A stretch of 64,000 nucleotides of DNA, from NCBI RefSeq assembly GCF_014269225.2, contig NZ_CP077097.1:4289001-4353000 (forward strand), written 5' to 3'. The DNA is from Pseudomonas anuradhapurensis (GTDB lineage: Bacteria; Pseudomonadota; Gammaproteobacteria; Pseudomonadales; Pseudomonadaceae). Position 1 is the first letter of the stretch; every line of letters starts with the position of its first letter. A model generated the notes under the pieces. That model saw nothing but the letters and a program-made list of their open reading frames with translations. It was not told where the DNA came from and ran no database searches. The position numbers and the translations under genes were made by a program. This document shows positions 26,907-36,482 of the stretch, piece after piece.

Positions 26907-27276
26907 CGCTCTGCACCGGGCTGGCCACAGCTGCTTCGCCGCGCAGGTGGCCCAGTTTTTCCAGGGTCTGCAGGCGCGCCTGGGCGCGATAGGCATACTC
27001 GTTGCCCGGATACTGCTGGATCAGGTACTGGTAGGTCTGCGCAGCATCCACGTACAGCGCCTGGCGCTCCAGGCACTGGCCACGCAGCAGCGACACCTCG
27101 GGGTGGATGAACGGCCGCGCACGGCTGGTGCGGTCGACTTGCGACAACTCGAGCATGACCCGCTGGCAGTCGCCGCGGTCATAGGCGCGGTAGGCGTTGT
27201 TCAGGTGATGGTCCATCGACCAGCGGGTGCAGCCGACGGCGCTGGCAGCCAGGGCAAAAACGATCAGGGCGCGCAT
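26893..27276 (-). CDS. Small TPR-like lipoprotein
   Basis: 127 aa from ATG 27276 with AGGAG 7-8 nt upstream. The signal peptide ends in lipobox AVGC (Cys16). The mature part has helix pairs resembling one or two TPR units: NNAYRAYDRGDCQRVMLELSQ and AAQTYQYLIQQYPGNEYAYRAQARL, the latter like the YbgF/BamD repeat. It contains two further cysteines. The function is unknown. It is divergent from pykA. Confidence 0.8.
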   Translation of the reverse strand: MRALIVFALAASAVGCTRWSMDHHLNNAYRAYDRGDCQRVMLELSQVDRTSRARPFIHPEVSLLRGQCLERQALYVDAAQTYQYLIQQYPGNEYAYRAQARLQTLEKLGHLRGEAAVASPVQSAPWR

Positions 27277-27491
27277 GGGGATCTCCTTTGATGGCCAGTA
27301 TATCGGCCGCGGCCGGGTTTTCTTCAGCGCCAGCAAAATCAGCACGCATTGGGCCCATGCCTCAACTTGTAACCTGTTGCTGTCAGCTTGCAGCTGCCCT
27401 ACCCAGGAAGTCGCAGGTAGTGCAACGGAACAATGACTACAGCGAGATTCAGGAGTAGCCTTTCGCTGCGCTTCACTATAGGAGTCTGTGC

Positions 27492-28946
27492 ATGACCATC
27501 CGCCGTACCAAAATCGTCGCCACCCTTGGCCCCGCCAGCAATTCGCCGGAAGTGATCGAACAGCTGATCCTCGCCGGCCTGGACGTGGCACGCCTGAACT
27601 TCTCCCACGGCACCCCGGACGAGCACAAGGCCCGCGCCCGCCTGATCCGTGACATCGCCGCCAAGAACGGCCGCCATGTCGCGCTGCTGGGTGACCTGCA
27701 GGGTCCGAAGATCCGCATTGCCAAGTTCGCCAACAAGCGCATCGAATTGAAGATCGGTGACAAGTTCACCTTCTCCACCGCCCACCCGCTGACCGAAGGC
27801 AACCAGGACATCGTCGGTATCGACTACCCCGACCTGGTCAAGGACTGCGGCGTCGGCGACGAACTGCTGCTCGATGATGGCCGCGTGGTCATGCGCGTCG
27901 AAACCGCCACCGCAGACGCCCTGCACTGCGTGGTGATCATCGGCGGCCCGCTGTCGGACCACAAGGGTATCAACCGTAAAGGTGGCGGCCTGACCGCACC
28001 GGCCCTGACCGAAAAAGACAAGGCCGACATCAAGCTGGCCGCGGAAATGGACCTGGACTACCTGGCCGTGTCGTTCCCGCGTGATGCCAGCGACATGGAA
28101 TATGCGCGCAAGCTGCGTGACGAGGCCGGCGGCAGCGCCTGGCTGGTAGCCAAGATCGAACGCGCCGAAGCCGTTGCCGACGACGACACCCTCGACAAGC
28201 TGATCGCCGCCTCCGACGCCGTGATGGTCGCCCGTGGTGACCTGGGCGTGGAAATCGGCGACGCCGAGCTGATCGCCATCCAGAAAAAGATCATCCAGCA
28301 CGCCCGCCGCAACAACAAGGCGGTGATCGTGGCGACCCAGATGATGGAGTCGATGATCCAGAACCCGATGCCGACCCGTGCCGAAGTGTCCGACGTGGCC
28401 AACGCCGTGCTGGACAACACCGACGCGGTCATGCTGTCGGCAGAAAGTGCCGCCGGTGCCTACCCGATCGAAGCCGTCCAGGCCATGGCCCGCATCTGCC
28501 TGGGTGCCGAAAAGCACCCGACCAGCCAGAAGTCCAGCCACCGCCTGCACACCACCTTCGAGCGCTGCGACGAAAGCATCGCCCTGGCGGCCATGTACAC
28601 CGCCAACCACTTCCCGGGCGTGAAGGCGATCATCGCCCTGACCGAGAGTGGCTACACCCCGCTGATCATGTCGCGCCTGCGTTCGCACGTGCCGATCTTC
28701 GCCCTGTCGCCGCACCGCGCCACCCAGGCTCGCGCCTCGATGTTCCGCGGCGTGTACCCGATCGCCTTCGACCCGGCTTCGCTGCCGGCCGACAAGGTGA
28801 GCCAGGCGGCGGTCGACGAACTGCTCAAGCGTGGCCTGGTGGAACAAGGTGACTGGGTGATCCTGACCAAGGGTGACAGCTACCACACCATCGGTGGCAC
28901 CAACGGCATGAAGATCCTGCACGTGGGTGATCCGCTGGTCGGTTGA
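27492..28946 (+). CDS. pykA: Pyruvate kinase (PykA type)
   Basis: 484 aa. It has the N-terminal RRTKIVATLGPASNSPE segment, the K-containing active site VAKIERAEAV followed by MVARGDLGVEIG, and MLSAESAAGAYPIEAV, all from the TIM barrel. A C-terminal domain (about 360-480) follows. The length and sequence start fit the AMP/sugar-phosphate-activated PykA form. It makes pyruvate and ATP from PEP. No neighbour is close on the same strand, so it is monocistronic. Confidence 0.95.
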   Translation: MTIRRTKIVATLGPASNSPEVIEQLILAGLDVARLNFSHGTPDEHKARARLIRDIAAKNGRHVALLGDLQGPKIRIAKFANKRIELKIGDKFTFSTAHPLTEGNQDIVGIDYPDLVKDCGVGDELLLDDGRVVMRVETATADALHCVVIIGGPLSDHKGINRKGGGLTAPALTEKDKADIKLAAEMDLDYLAVSFPRDASDMEYARKLRDEAGGSAWLVAKIERAEAVADDDTLDKLIAASDAVMVARGDLGVEIGDAELIAIQKKIIQHARRNNKAVIVATQMMESMIQNPMPTRAEVSDVANAVLDNTDAVMLSAESAAGAYPIEAVQAMARICLGAEKHPTSQKSSHRLHTTFERCDESIALAAMYTANHFPGVKAIIALTESGYTPLIMSRLRSHVPIFALSPHRATQARASMFRGVYPIAFDPASLPADKVSQAAVDELLKRGLVEQGDWVILTKGDSYHTIGGTNGMKILHVGDPLVG

Positions 28947-28958
28947 TCCGTTCCAAGG

Positions 28959-29065
28959 GGCCGCTTTGCAGCCCTTTCGCGGGCACGCCCGCTCGCACAG
29001 GATGCGCGCCAAGCTTGAGGCTAGCGCTGTACCTGTGGGAGCGGGCGTGCCCGCAAAAGGGCCGG
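28959..29065. repeat. REPIN downstream of pykA
   Basis: Left arm 28959-29001 (contains CCCTTTCGCGGGCACGCCCG) and right arm 29032-29065 (CCTGTGGGAGCGGGCGTGCC...GGGCCGG). It lies between the convergent pykA and ferredoxin reductase genes. Confidence 0.85.
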
Positions 29066-29084
29066 CACAATCCACAAAAATGCC

Positions 29085-30005
29085 TCAGGCATGTTCGACG
29101 AACACATCGGCAAACACCTGCCCCCGCGGCACCCCGGCAATGAACAGCCGCCGGGCAAACCGCTCGACGCTCGCCGGCGCCCCGCACAGCAGCGCCAGCG
29201 TCTGCCGCGATGACGGCCGCAAGCCGGCCAGAACGTCCTCCAGCTGCTCCGCCAGCACCAGCTCGACCTCAACCCCTGGCAACTTCAGCAGCGGCTCCGC
29301 CAAATAGTGACCTGACCGCTCCCGCGCCACATGCAGCAGCCGGATCTCGCCCCGATGCCCCTGCCGCAACGCTTCGCGCAGGATGCCCCACAACGGCGCC
29401 AGCCCGGTGCCCGCCGCCAGCAACCACAGCGGCCGGTCCTGCCAGTCCGGGTCGTAGTGCAAGGCGCCGCCCCGGAATTCCCCCAGGCGCAACACATCAC
29501 CCAGTTGCAAGCCGCGCGCCTGGTCACAAAAGGCGCCAGGGCGCCGGCAGTCGATATGGAACTCGAGGAAATCGTCCTCACCCGGCAGGCTGGCCAGCGA
29601 ATAGGGCCGCGCGACCGCAGCATGCCATAGCACTACATGCTGCCCGGCCTGGTAACGCAACGCCCGCTCGGGCCGCAAGCGCAAGCGCAACACATCGCCG
29701 TACCAATCCAGCGCACAGACCTCGGCCGCTACGCCATCCTGCTGCGGGTCGAACAGCGCCACACGCAGGTCCTCGACCACCTGGCACTGGCACGCCAGGC
29801 GCCAACCCTGGGCATGCTTGTCCGGCGCCAGGGCCTCGGGCCGGGCATCCAGCGGTTGCCCGGCCAGGCAATGCACCAGGCAGGCATGGCAGCTGCCCGC
29901 GCGGCAACTGTAGGGCACATCGAGCCCGGCCTCATTCAGGGCATCGAGCAGGTTGCTGCCGGTCGGCACCGTCCAGCGGCGCTCGCCCACGCAAAGTTCA
30001 GGCAT
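29085..30005 (-). CDS. 2Fe-2S ferredoxin / FAD-NAD(P)H reductase protein
   Basis: 306 aa from ATG 30005 with GGAGAA upstream; two earlier in-frame ATGs lack a ribosome site. The N-terminal plant-type ferredoxin domain has Cys34, Cys39 and Cys42 (CRAGSCHAC) and a fourth ligand in LACQC (Cys72 or 74). It is followed by an FAD domain with RPYSLASLPG and a NAD-binding domain with LLAAGTGLAPLWGIL. The architecture matches electron-transfer reductase components of oxygenases, but no oxygenase gene is nearby, so its partner is unknown. Confidence 0.87.
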   Translation of the reverse strand: MPELCVGERRWTVPTGSNLLDALNEAGLDVPYSCRAGSCHACLVHCLAGQPLDARPEALAPDKHAQGWRLACQCQVVEDLRVALFDPQQDGVAAEVCALDWYGDVLRLRLRPERALRYQAGQHVVLWHAAVARPYSLASLPGEDDFLEFHIDCRRPGAFCDQARGLQLGDVLRLGEFRGGALHYDPDWQDRPLWLLAAGTGLAPLWGILREALRQGHRGEIRLLHVARERSGHYLAEPLLKLPGVEVELVLAEQLEDVLAGLRPSSRQTLALLCGAPASVERFARRLFIAGVPRGQVFADVFVEHA

Positions 30006-30256
30006 GGTCGGTCTTTCTCCATCGGTCATCAGGCCACTGTATGCCAAGCGGGCAATGGCAGCAAAAAGGATGCCCGGGCCCTGCCGACCATGGTCCAGAC
30101 CACACGCAGGTGTTTCACACCGAGAGGCACGCTATACTGCCGCGCCTTTTTGCGTCGGCCATGCCGCCGGCGCGCCTTTGCAAGGCGTTTCGACATGCTG
30201 GTCGGCACCGTCGAGCGTCTCTATGAATGTTCCCGTCTTTAAGAGGAGCGCGCTGC

Positions 30257-31780
30257 ATGACCGTGATCAAGCAAGACGACCTGATTCAGAGCGTCGCCGA
30301 TGCCCTGCAATTCATTTCGTACTACCACCCCGTCGATTTCATCCAGGCCATGCACGAGGCCTATCTGCGTGAAGAATCGCCTGCCGCGCGCGATTCCATC
30401 GCCCAGATCCTGATCAACTCGCGCATGTGCGCCACCGGCCACCGCCCGATCTGCCAGGACACCGGTATCGTCACCGTGTTCATCCGCGTGGGCATGGACG
30501 TGCGCTGGGACGGCGCCACCATGAGCGTCGACGACATGATCAACGAAGGTGTGCGTCGCGCCTACAACCTGCCTGAAAACGTGCTGCGCGCGTCGATCCT
30601 GGCCGACCCGGCCGGTGCTCGCAAGAACACCAAGGACAACACCCCGGCCGTGATCCACTACTCCATCGTCCCCGGCGACAAGGTCGAGGTCGATGTCGCA
30701 GCCAAGGGCGGCGGCTCGGAGAACAAGTCGAAGATGGCCATGCTCAACCCGTCCGACTCGATCGTCGACTGGGTGCTGAAGACCGTGCCGACCATGGGCG
30801 CTGGCTGGTGCCCGCCTGGCATGCTCGGCATCGGCATCGGCGGTACCGCCGAGAAGGCTGCGGTGATGGCCAAGGAAGTGTTGATGGAGTCCATCGACAT
30901 CCACGAACTGAAAGCCCGTGGCCCGCAAAACCGTCTGGAAGAAATCCGCCTGGAGCTGTTCGACAAGGTCAACCAGCTGGGCATCGGCGCCCAGGGCCTG
31001 GGCGGCCTGACCACCGTGCTCGACGTCAAGATCATGGATTACCCGACCCACGCCGCTTCGCTGCCGGTGTGCATGATCCCCAACTGCGCCGCTACCCGCC
31101 ACGCCCACTTCGTGCTCGATGGGTCCGGCCCGGCCGAGCTGGAAGCGCCGTCGCTGGACGCCTACCCGGAAATCGTCTGGGAAGCCGGCCCGAGCGCCCG
31201 TCGTGTCAACCTCGACGCCATCACCCCGGAAGAAGTCGCCAGCTGGAAGCCGGGCGAGACCATCCTGCTCAACGGCAAGATGCTCACCGGCCGCGATGCC
31301 GCGCACAAGCGCATGGTCGAGATGCTCAACCGTGGCGAAGAGCTGCCGGTGGATCTGAAAGGCCGCTTCATCTACTACGTCGGCCCGGTCGACCCGGTAG
31401 GTGACGAAGTGGTAGGCCCAGCCGGCCCGACCACCGCGACCCGCATGGACAAGTTCACCCGCCAGATCCTCGAGCAGACTGGCCTGCTGGGCATGATCGG
31501 CAAGTCCGAGCGCGGCCCTGCCGCCATCGAAGCGATCAAGGACAACAAGGCCGTGTACCTGATGGCCGTTGGCGGCGCCGCCTACCTGGTGGCCCAGGCC
31601 ATCCGCAAGTCGAAGGTCCTGGCCTTCGCCGAGCTGGGCATGGAAGCGATCTACGAGTTCGAGGTCAAGGACATGCCGGTGACCGTCGCCGTGGACAGCA
31701 ACGGTGAGTCGGTGCACATCACTGGCCCTGCCTTGTGGCAGAGCAAGATTGCCCAGAGCCTGGCAGTCGAAGTGAAGTAA
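30257..31780 (+). CDS. fumA: Class I fumarate hydratase (4Fe-4S)
   Basis: 507 aa from ATG 30257 with AAGAGGAG upstream. The iron-sulfur ligands are seen in HRPICQDTG, GAGWCPPGMLGIGIGG and IPNCAATRHAHF. The C-terminal beta domain contains YYVGPVDPVGDEVVGPAGPTTATRMD. It interconverts fumarate and malate in the TCA cycle and is oxygen- and iron-sensitive, unlike FumC. A candidate -10, TATACT (30134-30139), lies about 120 bp upstream. The symbol (fumA or fumB) is only a family label. Confidence 0.93.
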   Translation: MTVIKQDDLIQSVADALQFISYYHPVDFIQAMHEAYLREESPAARDSIAQILINSRMCATGHRPICQDTGIVTVFIRVGMDVRWDGATMSVDDMINEGVRRAYNLPENVLRASILADPAGARKNTKDNTPAVIHYSIVPGDKVEVDVAAKGGGSENKSKMAMLNPSDSIVDWVLKTVPTMGAGWCPPGMLGIGIGGTAEKAAVMAKEVLMESIDIHELKARGPQNRLEEIRLELFDKVNQLGIGAQGLGGLTTVLDVKIMDYPTHAASLPVCMIPNCAATRHAHFVLDGSGPAELEAPSLDAYPEIVWEAGPSARRVNLDAITPEEVASWKPGETILLNGKMLTGRDAAHKRMVEMLNRGEELPVDLKGRFIYYVGPVDPVGDEVVGPAGPTTATRMDKFTRQILEQTGLLGMIGKSERGPAAIEAIKDNKAVYLMAVGGAAYLVAQAIRKSKVLAFAELGMEAIYEFEVKDMPVTVAVDSNGESVHITGPALWQSKIAQSLAVEVK

Positions 31781-31794
31781 GCCTGATGTAACTG

Positions 31795-31894
31795 CGGCGG
31801 CTTCTTCGCGGGCTTGCCCGCTCCCACAGGTAAGGCGTAGCCCTCAGGCTTGCGCTGTACCTGTGGGAGCGGGCAAGCCGGCGAAGAGGCCGCC
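31795..31894. repeat. REPIN downstream of fumarase
   Basis: Arms 31795-31830 (CGGCGGCTTCTTCGCGGGCT...) and 31860-31894 (CCTGTGGGAGCGGGCAAGCC...) lie between two convergent genes. The inner loop also carries short inverted AGGCTTG / CAAGCC sequence. Confidence 0.85.
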
Positions 31895-31901
31895 ACTGTT
31901 T

Positions 31902-32774
31902 TCACAGGATTCTGTCAAACTGCTCCGGCCAGTCCCTGCGGGTAAACACCTGCCCTTCCCGCCTCACCCGCCGCACTTCCTCCAGGTCCACCTCGCACAG
32001 CAGCCACTGGCTATGCACCGGGCTCAGTTGCTCACTCAACGCCATCACGCCGTCCCCTGGCATGCCATGATCCGGTGGCACGAACAAGCCTGCCCGCCCG
32101 ATATTCTCGTCCAGCGCCGGCGACCAGGCGGCCAGCCCGACCGTGGGGCTCTGCAATACCGCAATCTGGTTCTCCAGTGCCCGCGCCTGCGCGCCAATGC
32201 GCACCCGGTGGTAGCCCGCCTCGGTGTCGGTACAGCTCGGCGCCAGGATCAGGTCGGCGCCTTGCTCGGCCAGGTGCCGGGCCAGCATCGGGAATTCATT
32301 GTCGTAGCAGATCAGGATCCCCAGGCGCCCCAGTTCGGTGTCGAACACCTGCAGCCCCTGGCCTGCGGTGATGTTCCATTGCTCACGCTCGAAACGGGTC
32401 ATCATCAGCTTGTCCTGGTAACCCAGCACGCCTTCGGGGCCGAACAGCCAGGCACGGTTGCGGTACTGCCCATCGGCATCCTGCACCGGCAGGCTGCCAG
32501 GCTGCAGATAGATCTGCCAATGCCGGGCAATGCCCTCGCACAGCGCCAGCCACGGCTCGAACAGCGGCTGAATACCGGCAATCGAGGCCTTCAGGTCGCC
32601 ACGCTGCTCGGCCGGCAACTGCCCGCTGAGCACCAGCCCGGCGTACTCCGGCAACAGCAGCAGGCGCGCCCCCGCCGCCGCAGCCTCGGCGCACAGGCCT
32701 TGCAGGTGCGCGGCGTAGGCGTCCCAGGTTTCATGCAGCTCGATCGCATACTGGCAGGCCGCCAGGCGGATCAT
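31902..32774 (-). CDS. Carbon-nitrogen hydrolase (nitrilase superfamily)
   Basis: 290 aa with a complete Glu-Lys-Cys triad: Glu43 (LLPEYAG), Lys122 (YQDKLMM) and Cys156 (LICYDNEFP). This predicts an amidase or nitrilase-like hydrolase; the substrate is unknown. Its ATG overlaps the stop of the upstream GNAT gene (ATGA), so the two are made together. In other bacteria GNAT and nitrilase domains occur fused in one protein, which suggests a shared pathway. Confidence 0.88.
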   Translation of the reverse strand: MIRLAACQYAIELHETWDAYAAHLQGLCAEAAAAGARLLLLPEYAGLVLSGQLPAEQRGDLKASIAGIQPLFEPWLALCEGIARHWQIYLQPGSLPVQDADGQYRNRAWLFGPEGVLGYQDKLMMTRFEREQWNITAGQGLQVFDTELGRLGILICYDNEFPMLARHLAEQGADLILAPSCTDTEAGYHRVRIGAQARALENQIAVLQSPTVGLAAWSPALDENIGRAGLFVPPDHGMPGDGVMALSEQLSPVHSQWLLCEVDLEEVRRVRREGQVFTRRDWPEQFDRIL

Positions 32775-33361
32775 ATCGGCAGTTCCTTGAGCCAGAACGA
32801 CATCAGTTTGTCGGAGCTTTCCGTTTCGTCCAGGTCACGCCAGGCATAGCGGGTGCGTAGCGACGGGTCGTGCAGAAAACCGCGATTGCGCCAGAAACCA
32901 TGCAACGGTTTGTAATCTGCAGGCCGCCGCGGGTGCACGCCGGGCCGCTCCACCGCGCAGAACGCGCAGTAATCGAACTCAGCCAGTTTGTGCGCGTAGG
33001 ATTCGCGTTCGATGAAAAAGCGCACTCCCAGGCCTTGGCCACGGTACTCTGGCAGTACCACCGATTCACCGAAGTAGTAGACGCTGGCCGGGTCACGCCC
33101 CTGGGCCAGGAATGGCTGCTGGAATTCGGCGCCGACATCCACCAGCGGCAGGCCGGTGGAGGCGCCCACCACCTTGCCGTCGTCCAGCGCCAGCACCACC
33201 AGGCTGCGCCCGGACCGGGCATAGGTGGCCAGGTAGTCGGCCTCGTACTCCGGGGTGCCGTCGTAAAGGTAGGGAAACTCGCGAAACACGGTCAGGCGCA
33301 GGCGAGCGAGGTCATCGATGTAAGGCGCGATAGCGGCGCCGTGCAACAGGCGTATTTCCAT
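32771..33361 (-). CDS. GNAT-family N-acetyltransferase
   Basis: 196 aa. The acetyl-CoA loop is seen as VVLPEYRGQGLGVRFF (the R/QxxGxG/A pattern), preceded by VVGASTGLPLVDV on the core sheet. The acceptor is unknown. It is the first gene of a two-gene unit with the carbon-nitrogen hydrolase (4-nt overlap) and diverges from the NTF2-like gene with a 115-bp spacer. Confidence 0.87.
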   Translation of the reverse strand: MEIRLLHGAAIAPYIDDLARLRLTVFREFPYLYDGTPEYEADYLATYARSGRSLVVLALDDGKVVGASTGLPLVDVGAEFQQPFLAQGRDPASVYYFGESVVLPEYRGQGLGVRFFIERESYAHKLAEFDYCAFCAVERPGVHPRRPADYKPLHGFWRNRGFLHDPSLRTRYAWRDLDETESSDKLMSFWLKELPI

Positions 33362-33476
33362 GCTTGGCGGTCGTTTTGTCGATGTGGATGACGCGCTCGG
33401 CTAAGCCGGGCTTGAGGGGAAACCCTATCATCCGAAGCCACGACCCGCCTTTTCCCTCAACGACAGGTATTGTTCC

Positions 33477-33875
33477 ATGACCGCTACCGAACTGGTAAAT
33501 GCGTACTACGCGGCTTTCAACGCCGGCGATATGCCAGCCTTTCTCGCCCTGCTCAGCGAGGACGTGATCCACGACATCAACCAGGGTGAGCGGCAGATGG
33601 GCAAGGCACGGTTTGCCGCATTCATGGACAAGATGAACCGCTGCTACCGCGAACGCCTGGCCGATATCGTGGTGATGCAAAACGCCGATGGCAGCCGGGC
33701 GGCGGCGGAGTTCACCGTGCATGGCGAATACCTGGCCGATGACGAAGGCTTGCCGCCGGCCAACGGGCAGACCTACGTACTGCCGGCGGGGGCGTTCTTC
33801 TATATCCACTGCGGCAAGATTGCCCGGGTGACCAACTACTACAACCTCAATGACTGGATTGAGCAGGTCGGTTGA
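33477..33875 (+). CDS. NTF2-like / SnoaL-like protein
   Basis: 132 aa, a single NTF2-like cone domain: helix TELVNAYYAAFNAGDMPAF followed by LSEDVIHDINQGE, then strand-rich sequence ending FFYIHCGKIARVTNYYN. Ketosteroid isomerases and SnoaL-type enzymes share this fold. No substrate can be given. It is a single gene followed by a REPIN. Confidence 0.82.
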   Translation: MTATELVNAYYAAFNAGDMPAFLALLSEDVIHDINQGERQMGKARFAAFMDKMNRCYRERLADIVVMQNADGSRAAAEFTVHGEYLADDEGLPPANGQTYVLPAGAFFYIHCGKIARVTNYYNLNDWIEQVG

Positions 33876-33917
33876 GGGGCAAGGAGCCAACAGCAATGGC
33901 CCTGAGAGCGGTGTGTT

Positions 33918-34030
33918 TGTAGGAGCGGCCTTGCGTCGCGATGGGCTGCGCAGCAGCCCCAGATGCTCGGCCGTAATGCAGGATTACCAGGGGCTGCTGC
34001 GCAGCCCATCGCGACACAAGGCCGCTCCTA
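33918..34030. repeat. REPIN, GTAGGAGCGGCCTTG family
   Basis: Arms 33918-33960 (TGTAGGAGCGGCCTTGCGTC...CAGCAGCCCC) and 33990-34030 (GGGGCTGCTGCGCAGCCCAT...CCGCTCCTA). Same family as 16291-16428. Confidence 0.88.
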
Positions 34031-34066
34031 CCAGAGCAATGTCTGGTGCCAGGAAGCCGGGCCCGG

Positions 34067-34645
34067 TCAGGCGATGCGGGTACCGAGCACCTTGAGGAAC
34101 GCCGCCAGCCACGCCGGGTGCGCCGGCCAGGCGGGTGCGGTCACCAGGTTGCGGTCGACATGCGCCTGGTCCACCGCGATATCGATGAATGTGCCGCCGG
34201 CCAGCCGCACCTCCGGCGCACACGCCGGATAAGCGCTGCATTCGCGCCCTTCCAGCACGCCGGCCGCCGCCAGCAGCTGGGCCCCGTGGCACACCGCCGC
34301 AATCGGTTTGCCGGCCTGGTCGAACGACCGCACCAGCTCCAGCACCCGCTCATCCAGGCGCAGGTACTCCGGCGCACGCCCACCGGGAATCAGCAGCGCG
34401 TCATAACCCTCGGCCCGTACCCGCACGAAATCGTAGTTCAGGGCAAAGTTGTGCCCAGGCTTTTCGCTGTAGGTCTGGTCACCCTCGAAATCATGGATGG
34501 CCGTGCGCACGGTCTGCCCCGCGACCTTTTCCGGGCAAACTGCATGCACCGTATGCCCAACCATGCTCAAGGCCTGGAATGGCACCATGACCTCGTAATC
34601 TTCAACGAAATCGCCGACCAACATGAGAATCTTCTTCGCCGTCAT
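34067..34645 (-). CDS. DJ-1/PfpI-family protein
   Basis: 192 aa from ATG 34645 ([18 protein letters not shown]). The nucleophile elbow [10 protein letters not shown] gives Cys119-His120, and the conserved acid is near residue 15. Members include glyoxalase III-like deglycases, proteases and chaperones; this one has the PfpI-like C-terminal region with [23 protein letters not shown] stress-related role is plausible but unproven. Confidence 0.85.
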   Translation of the reverse strand: MTAKKILMLVGDFVEDYEVMVPFQALSMVGHTVHAVCPEKVAGQTVRTAIHDFEGDQTYSEKPGHNFALNYDFVRVRAEGYDALLIPGGRAPEYLRLDERVLELVRSFDQAGKPIAAVCHGAQLLAAAGVLEGRECSAYPACAPEVRLAGGTFIDIAVDQAHVDRNLVTAPAWPAHPAWLAAFLKVLGTRIA

Positions 34646-34697
34646 CGTACCCACTCCCTTCGATTGCCTAGAGACAGTCACTGCACGATAGCCGGTC

Positions 34698-35855
34698 TCA
34701 GTCGCGGCGGTCGAGCAAGTTGACCACCAGGCGGTCCAACCAGCCCCACAGCCGTTGCTTGACCCGGCGCCATAGCGGTCGGGCATGCCAGTGGCCCAGG
34801 TCGACCACCTCGCTCAAGGCGAAATCACGCTCGAAGCTGGCTTGCACGGCAGCCGTCAACGGTGGGTCGAGGGCCTCGATATTGGCCTCGAGGTTGAAGC
34901 GCAGGTTCCAGTGGTCGAAGTTGCACGAACCGATACTGACCCAATCGTCGATCAGCACCATTTTCAGGTGCAGGAAACACGGCTGGTATTCGTAGATGCG
35001 CACCCCGGCGCGCAGCAGCCGGGGATAATAGCGGTGCCCTGCATAACGCACCGAAGGGTGGTCGGTACGCGGGCCGGTCAGCAGCAAGCGCACATCGACG
35101 CCCTTGCCGGCAGCCCGGCGCAGCGAGCGGCGCACGCTCCAGGTCGGCAGGAAGTAAGGTGTGGCCAGCCACACCCGGCGCTGGCCGCTGTTGATGGCGC
35201 GTACCAGCGAATGGAGGATGTCCTGGTGCTGACGGGCGTCAGCATAAGCCACGCGCCCCATGCCCTGGCCCTGTGCAGGTACCTTGGGCAGGCGCGGCAG
35301 GCCAAAGCCCTCGGCAGGGCGCCAGGCGGTGCGGCGATTGTTGGCGTGCCACTGGCGGTCGAACAGCAACTGCCAGTCGTTCACCACCGGGCCCTGCATC
35401 TGCACCATCACCTCGTGCCACTCACTGGTCGCCTCGCCCGGCGTCCAGAATTCGTCGGTGACACCGGTGCCGCCCACCACTGCCCAGCGCTGGTCCACCA
35501 GCAGCAGCTTGCGATGATCGCGGTAGAGGTTGCGCAGGCCGCGCTTCCAGCGCAAGCGGTTGTACCAGCGCAGGTACACGCCAGCATCCAGCAGGCGCTG
35601 GCGCAACTTGCTGCTGAAAGCCAATGAGCCATAGTCGTCGAACAGGCAGCGTACCCGCACACCGCGAAGCGCCGCCCGCTCAAGCGCTTCGACCACCGCA
35701 TCGGCGCAGTCGCCGGCCTCGACCAGGTACAGTTCCAGGTCGATCTGGAACTCGGCGCGCATGATCGCCAGGAGCATGCGCGGAAAGAACTCGGGCCCGT
35801 CGATCAGCAGTTCGAAGTGGTTGCCATCCCGCCAGGGGAAGACTGGCCCGGCCAT
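34698..35855 (-). CDS. Phospholipase D-family cardiolipin synthase-like protein (ClsB type)
   Basis: 385 aa with two intact HKD motifs: His114/Lys116/Asp121 (DHRKLLLVD) and His296/Lys298/Asp303 (HLKMVLID). There are no N-terminal transmembrane helices, as in ClsB/YbhO rather than ClsA. It probably joins phosphatidyl groups to make cardiolipin or related phospholipids. It follows the YceI gene by one base, so the two are probably co-transcribed. Confidence 0.88.
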   Translation of the reverse strand: MAGPVFPWRDGNHFELLIDGPEFFPRMLLAIMRAEFQIDLELYLVEAGDCADAVVEALERAALRGVRVRCLFDDYGSLAFSSKLRQRLLDAGVYLRWYNRLRWKRGLRNLYRDHRKLLLVDQRWAVVGGTGVTDEFWTPGEATSEWHEVMVQMQGPVVNDWQLLFDRQWHANNRRTAWRPAEGFGLPRLPKVPAQGQGMGRVAYADARQHQDILHSLVRAINSGQRRVWLATPYFLPTWSVRRSLRRAAGKGVDVRLLLTGPRTDHPSVRYAGHRYYPRLLRAGVRIYEYQPCFLHLKMVLIDDWVSIGSCNFDHWNLRFNLEANIEALDPPLTAAVQASFERDFALSEVVDLGHWHARPLWRRVKQRLWGWLDRLVVNLLDRRD

Positions 35856-35856
35856 G

Positions 35857-36438
35857 TCAGCGGGCGGTGAAGATCAGCACCGCACTCACCGGTACCGACG
35901 GGTTGATGGACTTGAGCCCAGCGAACTTGCGCAGGCGTTGCAGCCCTGGCAACAGGCCAAAATCCTCGGCGCGCAGGACCAGCGGCTCGAGGGTCACCAC
36001 CTGGAAGCGTCGCTCGTCCAGGCGGGTCGCCAGCAGCAGGGCGTTATAGCTGTGGGACTGGCCGTGCAAGGTCACGGTCAACGGCAGGCGCAGCTCGACC
36101 TGGGCACCATTGGCCAGGTCGTTTATCGGCCGCAGGTCCAGTTGAGCCTGCACCTTGGCTTCGGCGAAACGCTCGACCTCGAACAGGTCCTCACGCATGC
36201 GTTCGTCACGTTGGGGAATGCCGCTGCTTACCGAATCCATCTCGATGCTGAGCCCAGCCGCGCCCTTGCGGTCGACGGTGCCATGCAGCACCAGAAAACG
36301 GTGCACTTCGGCGGTGTCACCGTTCTTGCCGGTTATGAACGACAGGCGCGACGACTCGCCATCGAGGTGCCAGTTGGCGTGGGCAGGTAGGCACAAAGCC
36401 AGCAGCAAGGCGGGTAGCAGACGGGGCAGCTTGAACAT
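35857..36438 (-). CDS. YceI-family periplasmic protein
   Basis: 193 aa with a signal peptide cleaved near PAHA-NW (residue 21). The YceI lipocalin-like barrel starts at WHLDGESSRLSF and has the family pattern of VHRFLVLHGTVDRKG and PLTVTLHGQSH. YceI proteins bind long isoprenoid or lipid chains in the periplasm. Its linkage to a phospholipid synthase gene one base downstream is suggestive. Confidence 0.85.
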   Translation of the reverse strand: MFKLPRLLPALLLALCLPAHANWHLDGESSRLSFITGKNGDTAEVHRFLVLHGTVDRKGAAGLSIEMDSVSSGIPQRDERMREDLFEVERFAEAKVQAQLDLRPINDLANGAQVELRLPLTVTLHGQSHSYNALLLATRLDERRFQVVTLEPLVLRAEDFGLLPGLQRLRKFAGLKSINPSVPVSAVLIFTAR

Positions 36439-36482
36439 GACGGATCTCGTGAAACCAGGCCGCCAACCTTACCCGCCCGCCT

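Noticed and set aside
26837..27076. Alternative frame over the lipoprotein gene
   Set aside because: Cys/Arg/Pro-rich and without a start signal; the lipoprotein frame has a lipobox and a ribosome site.
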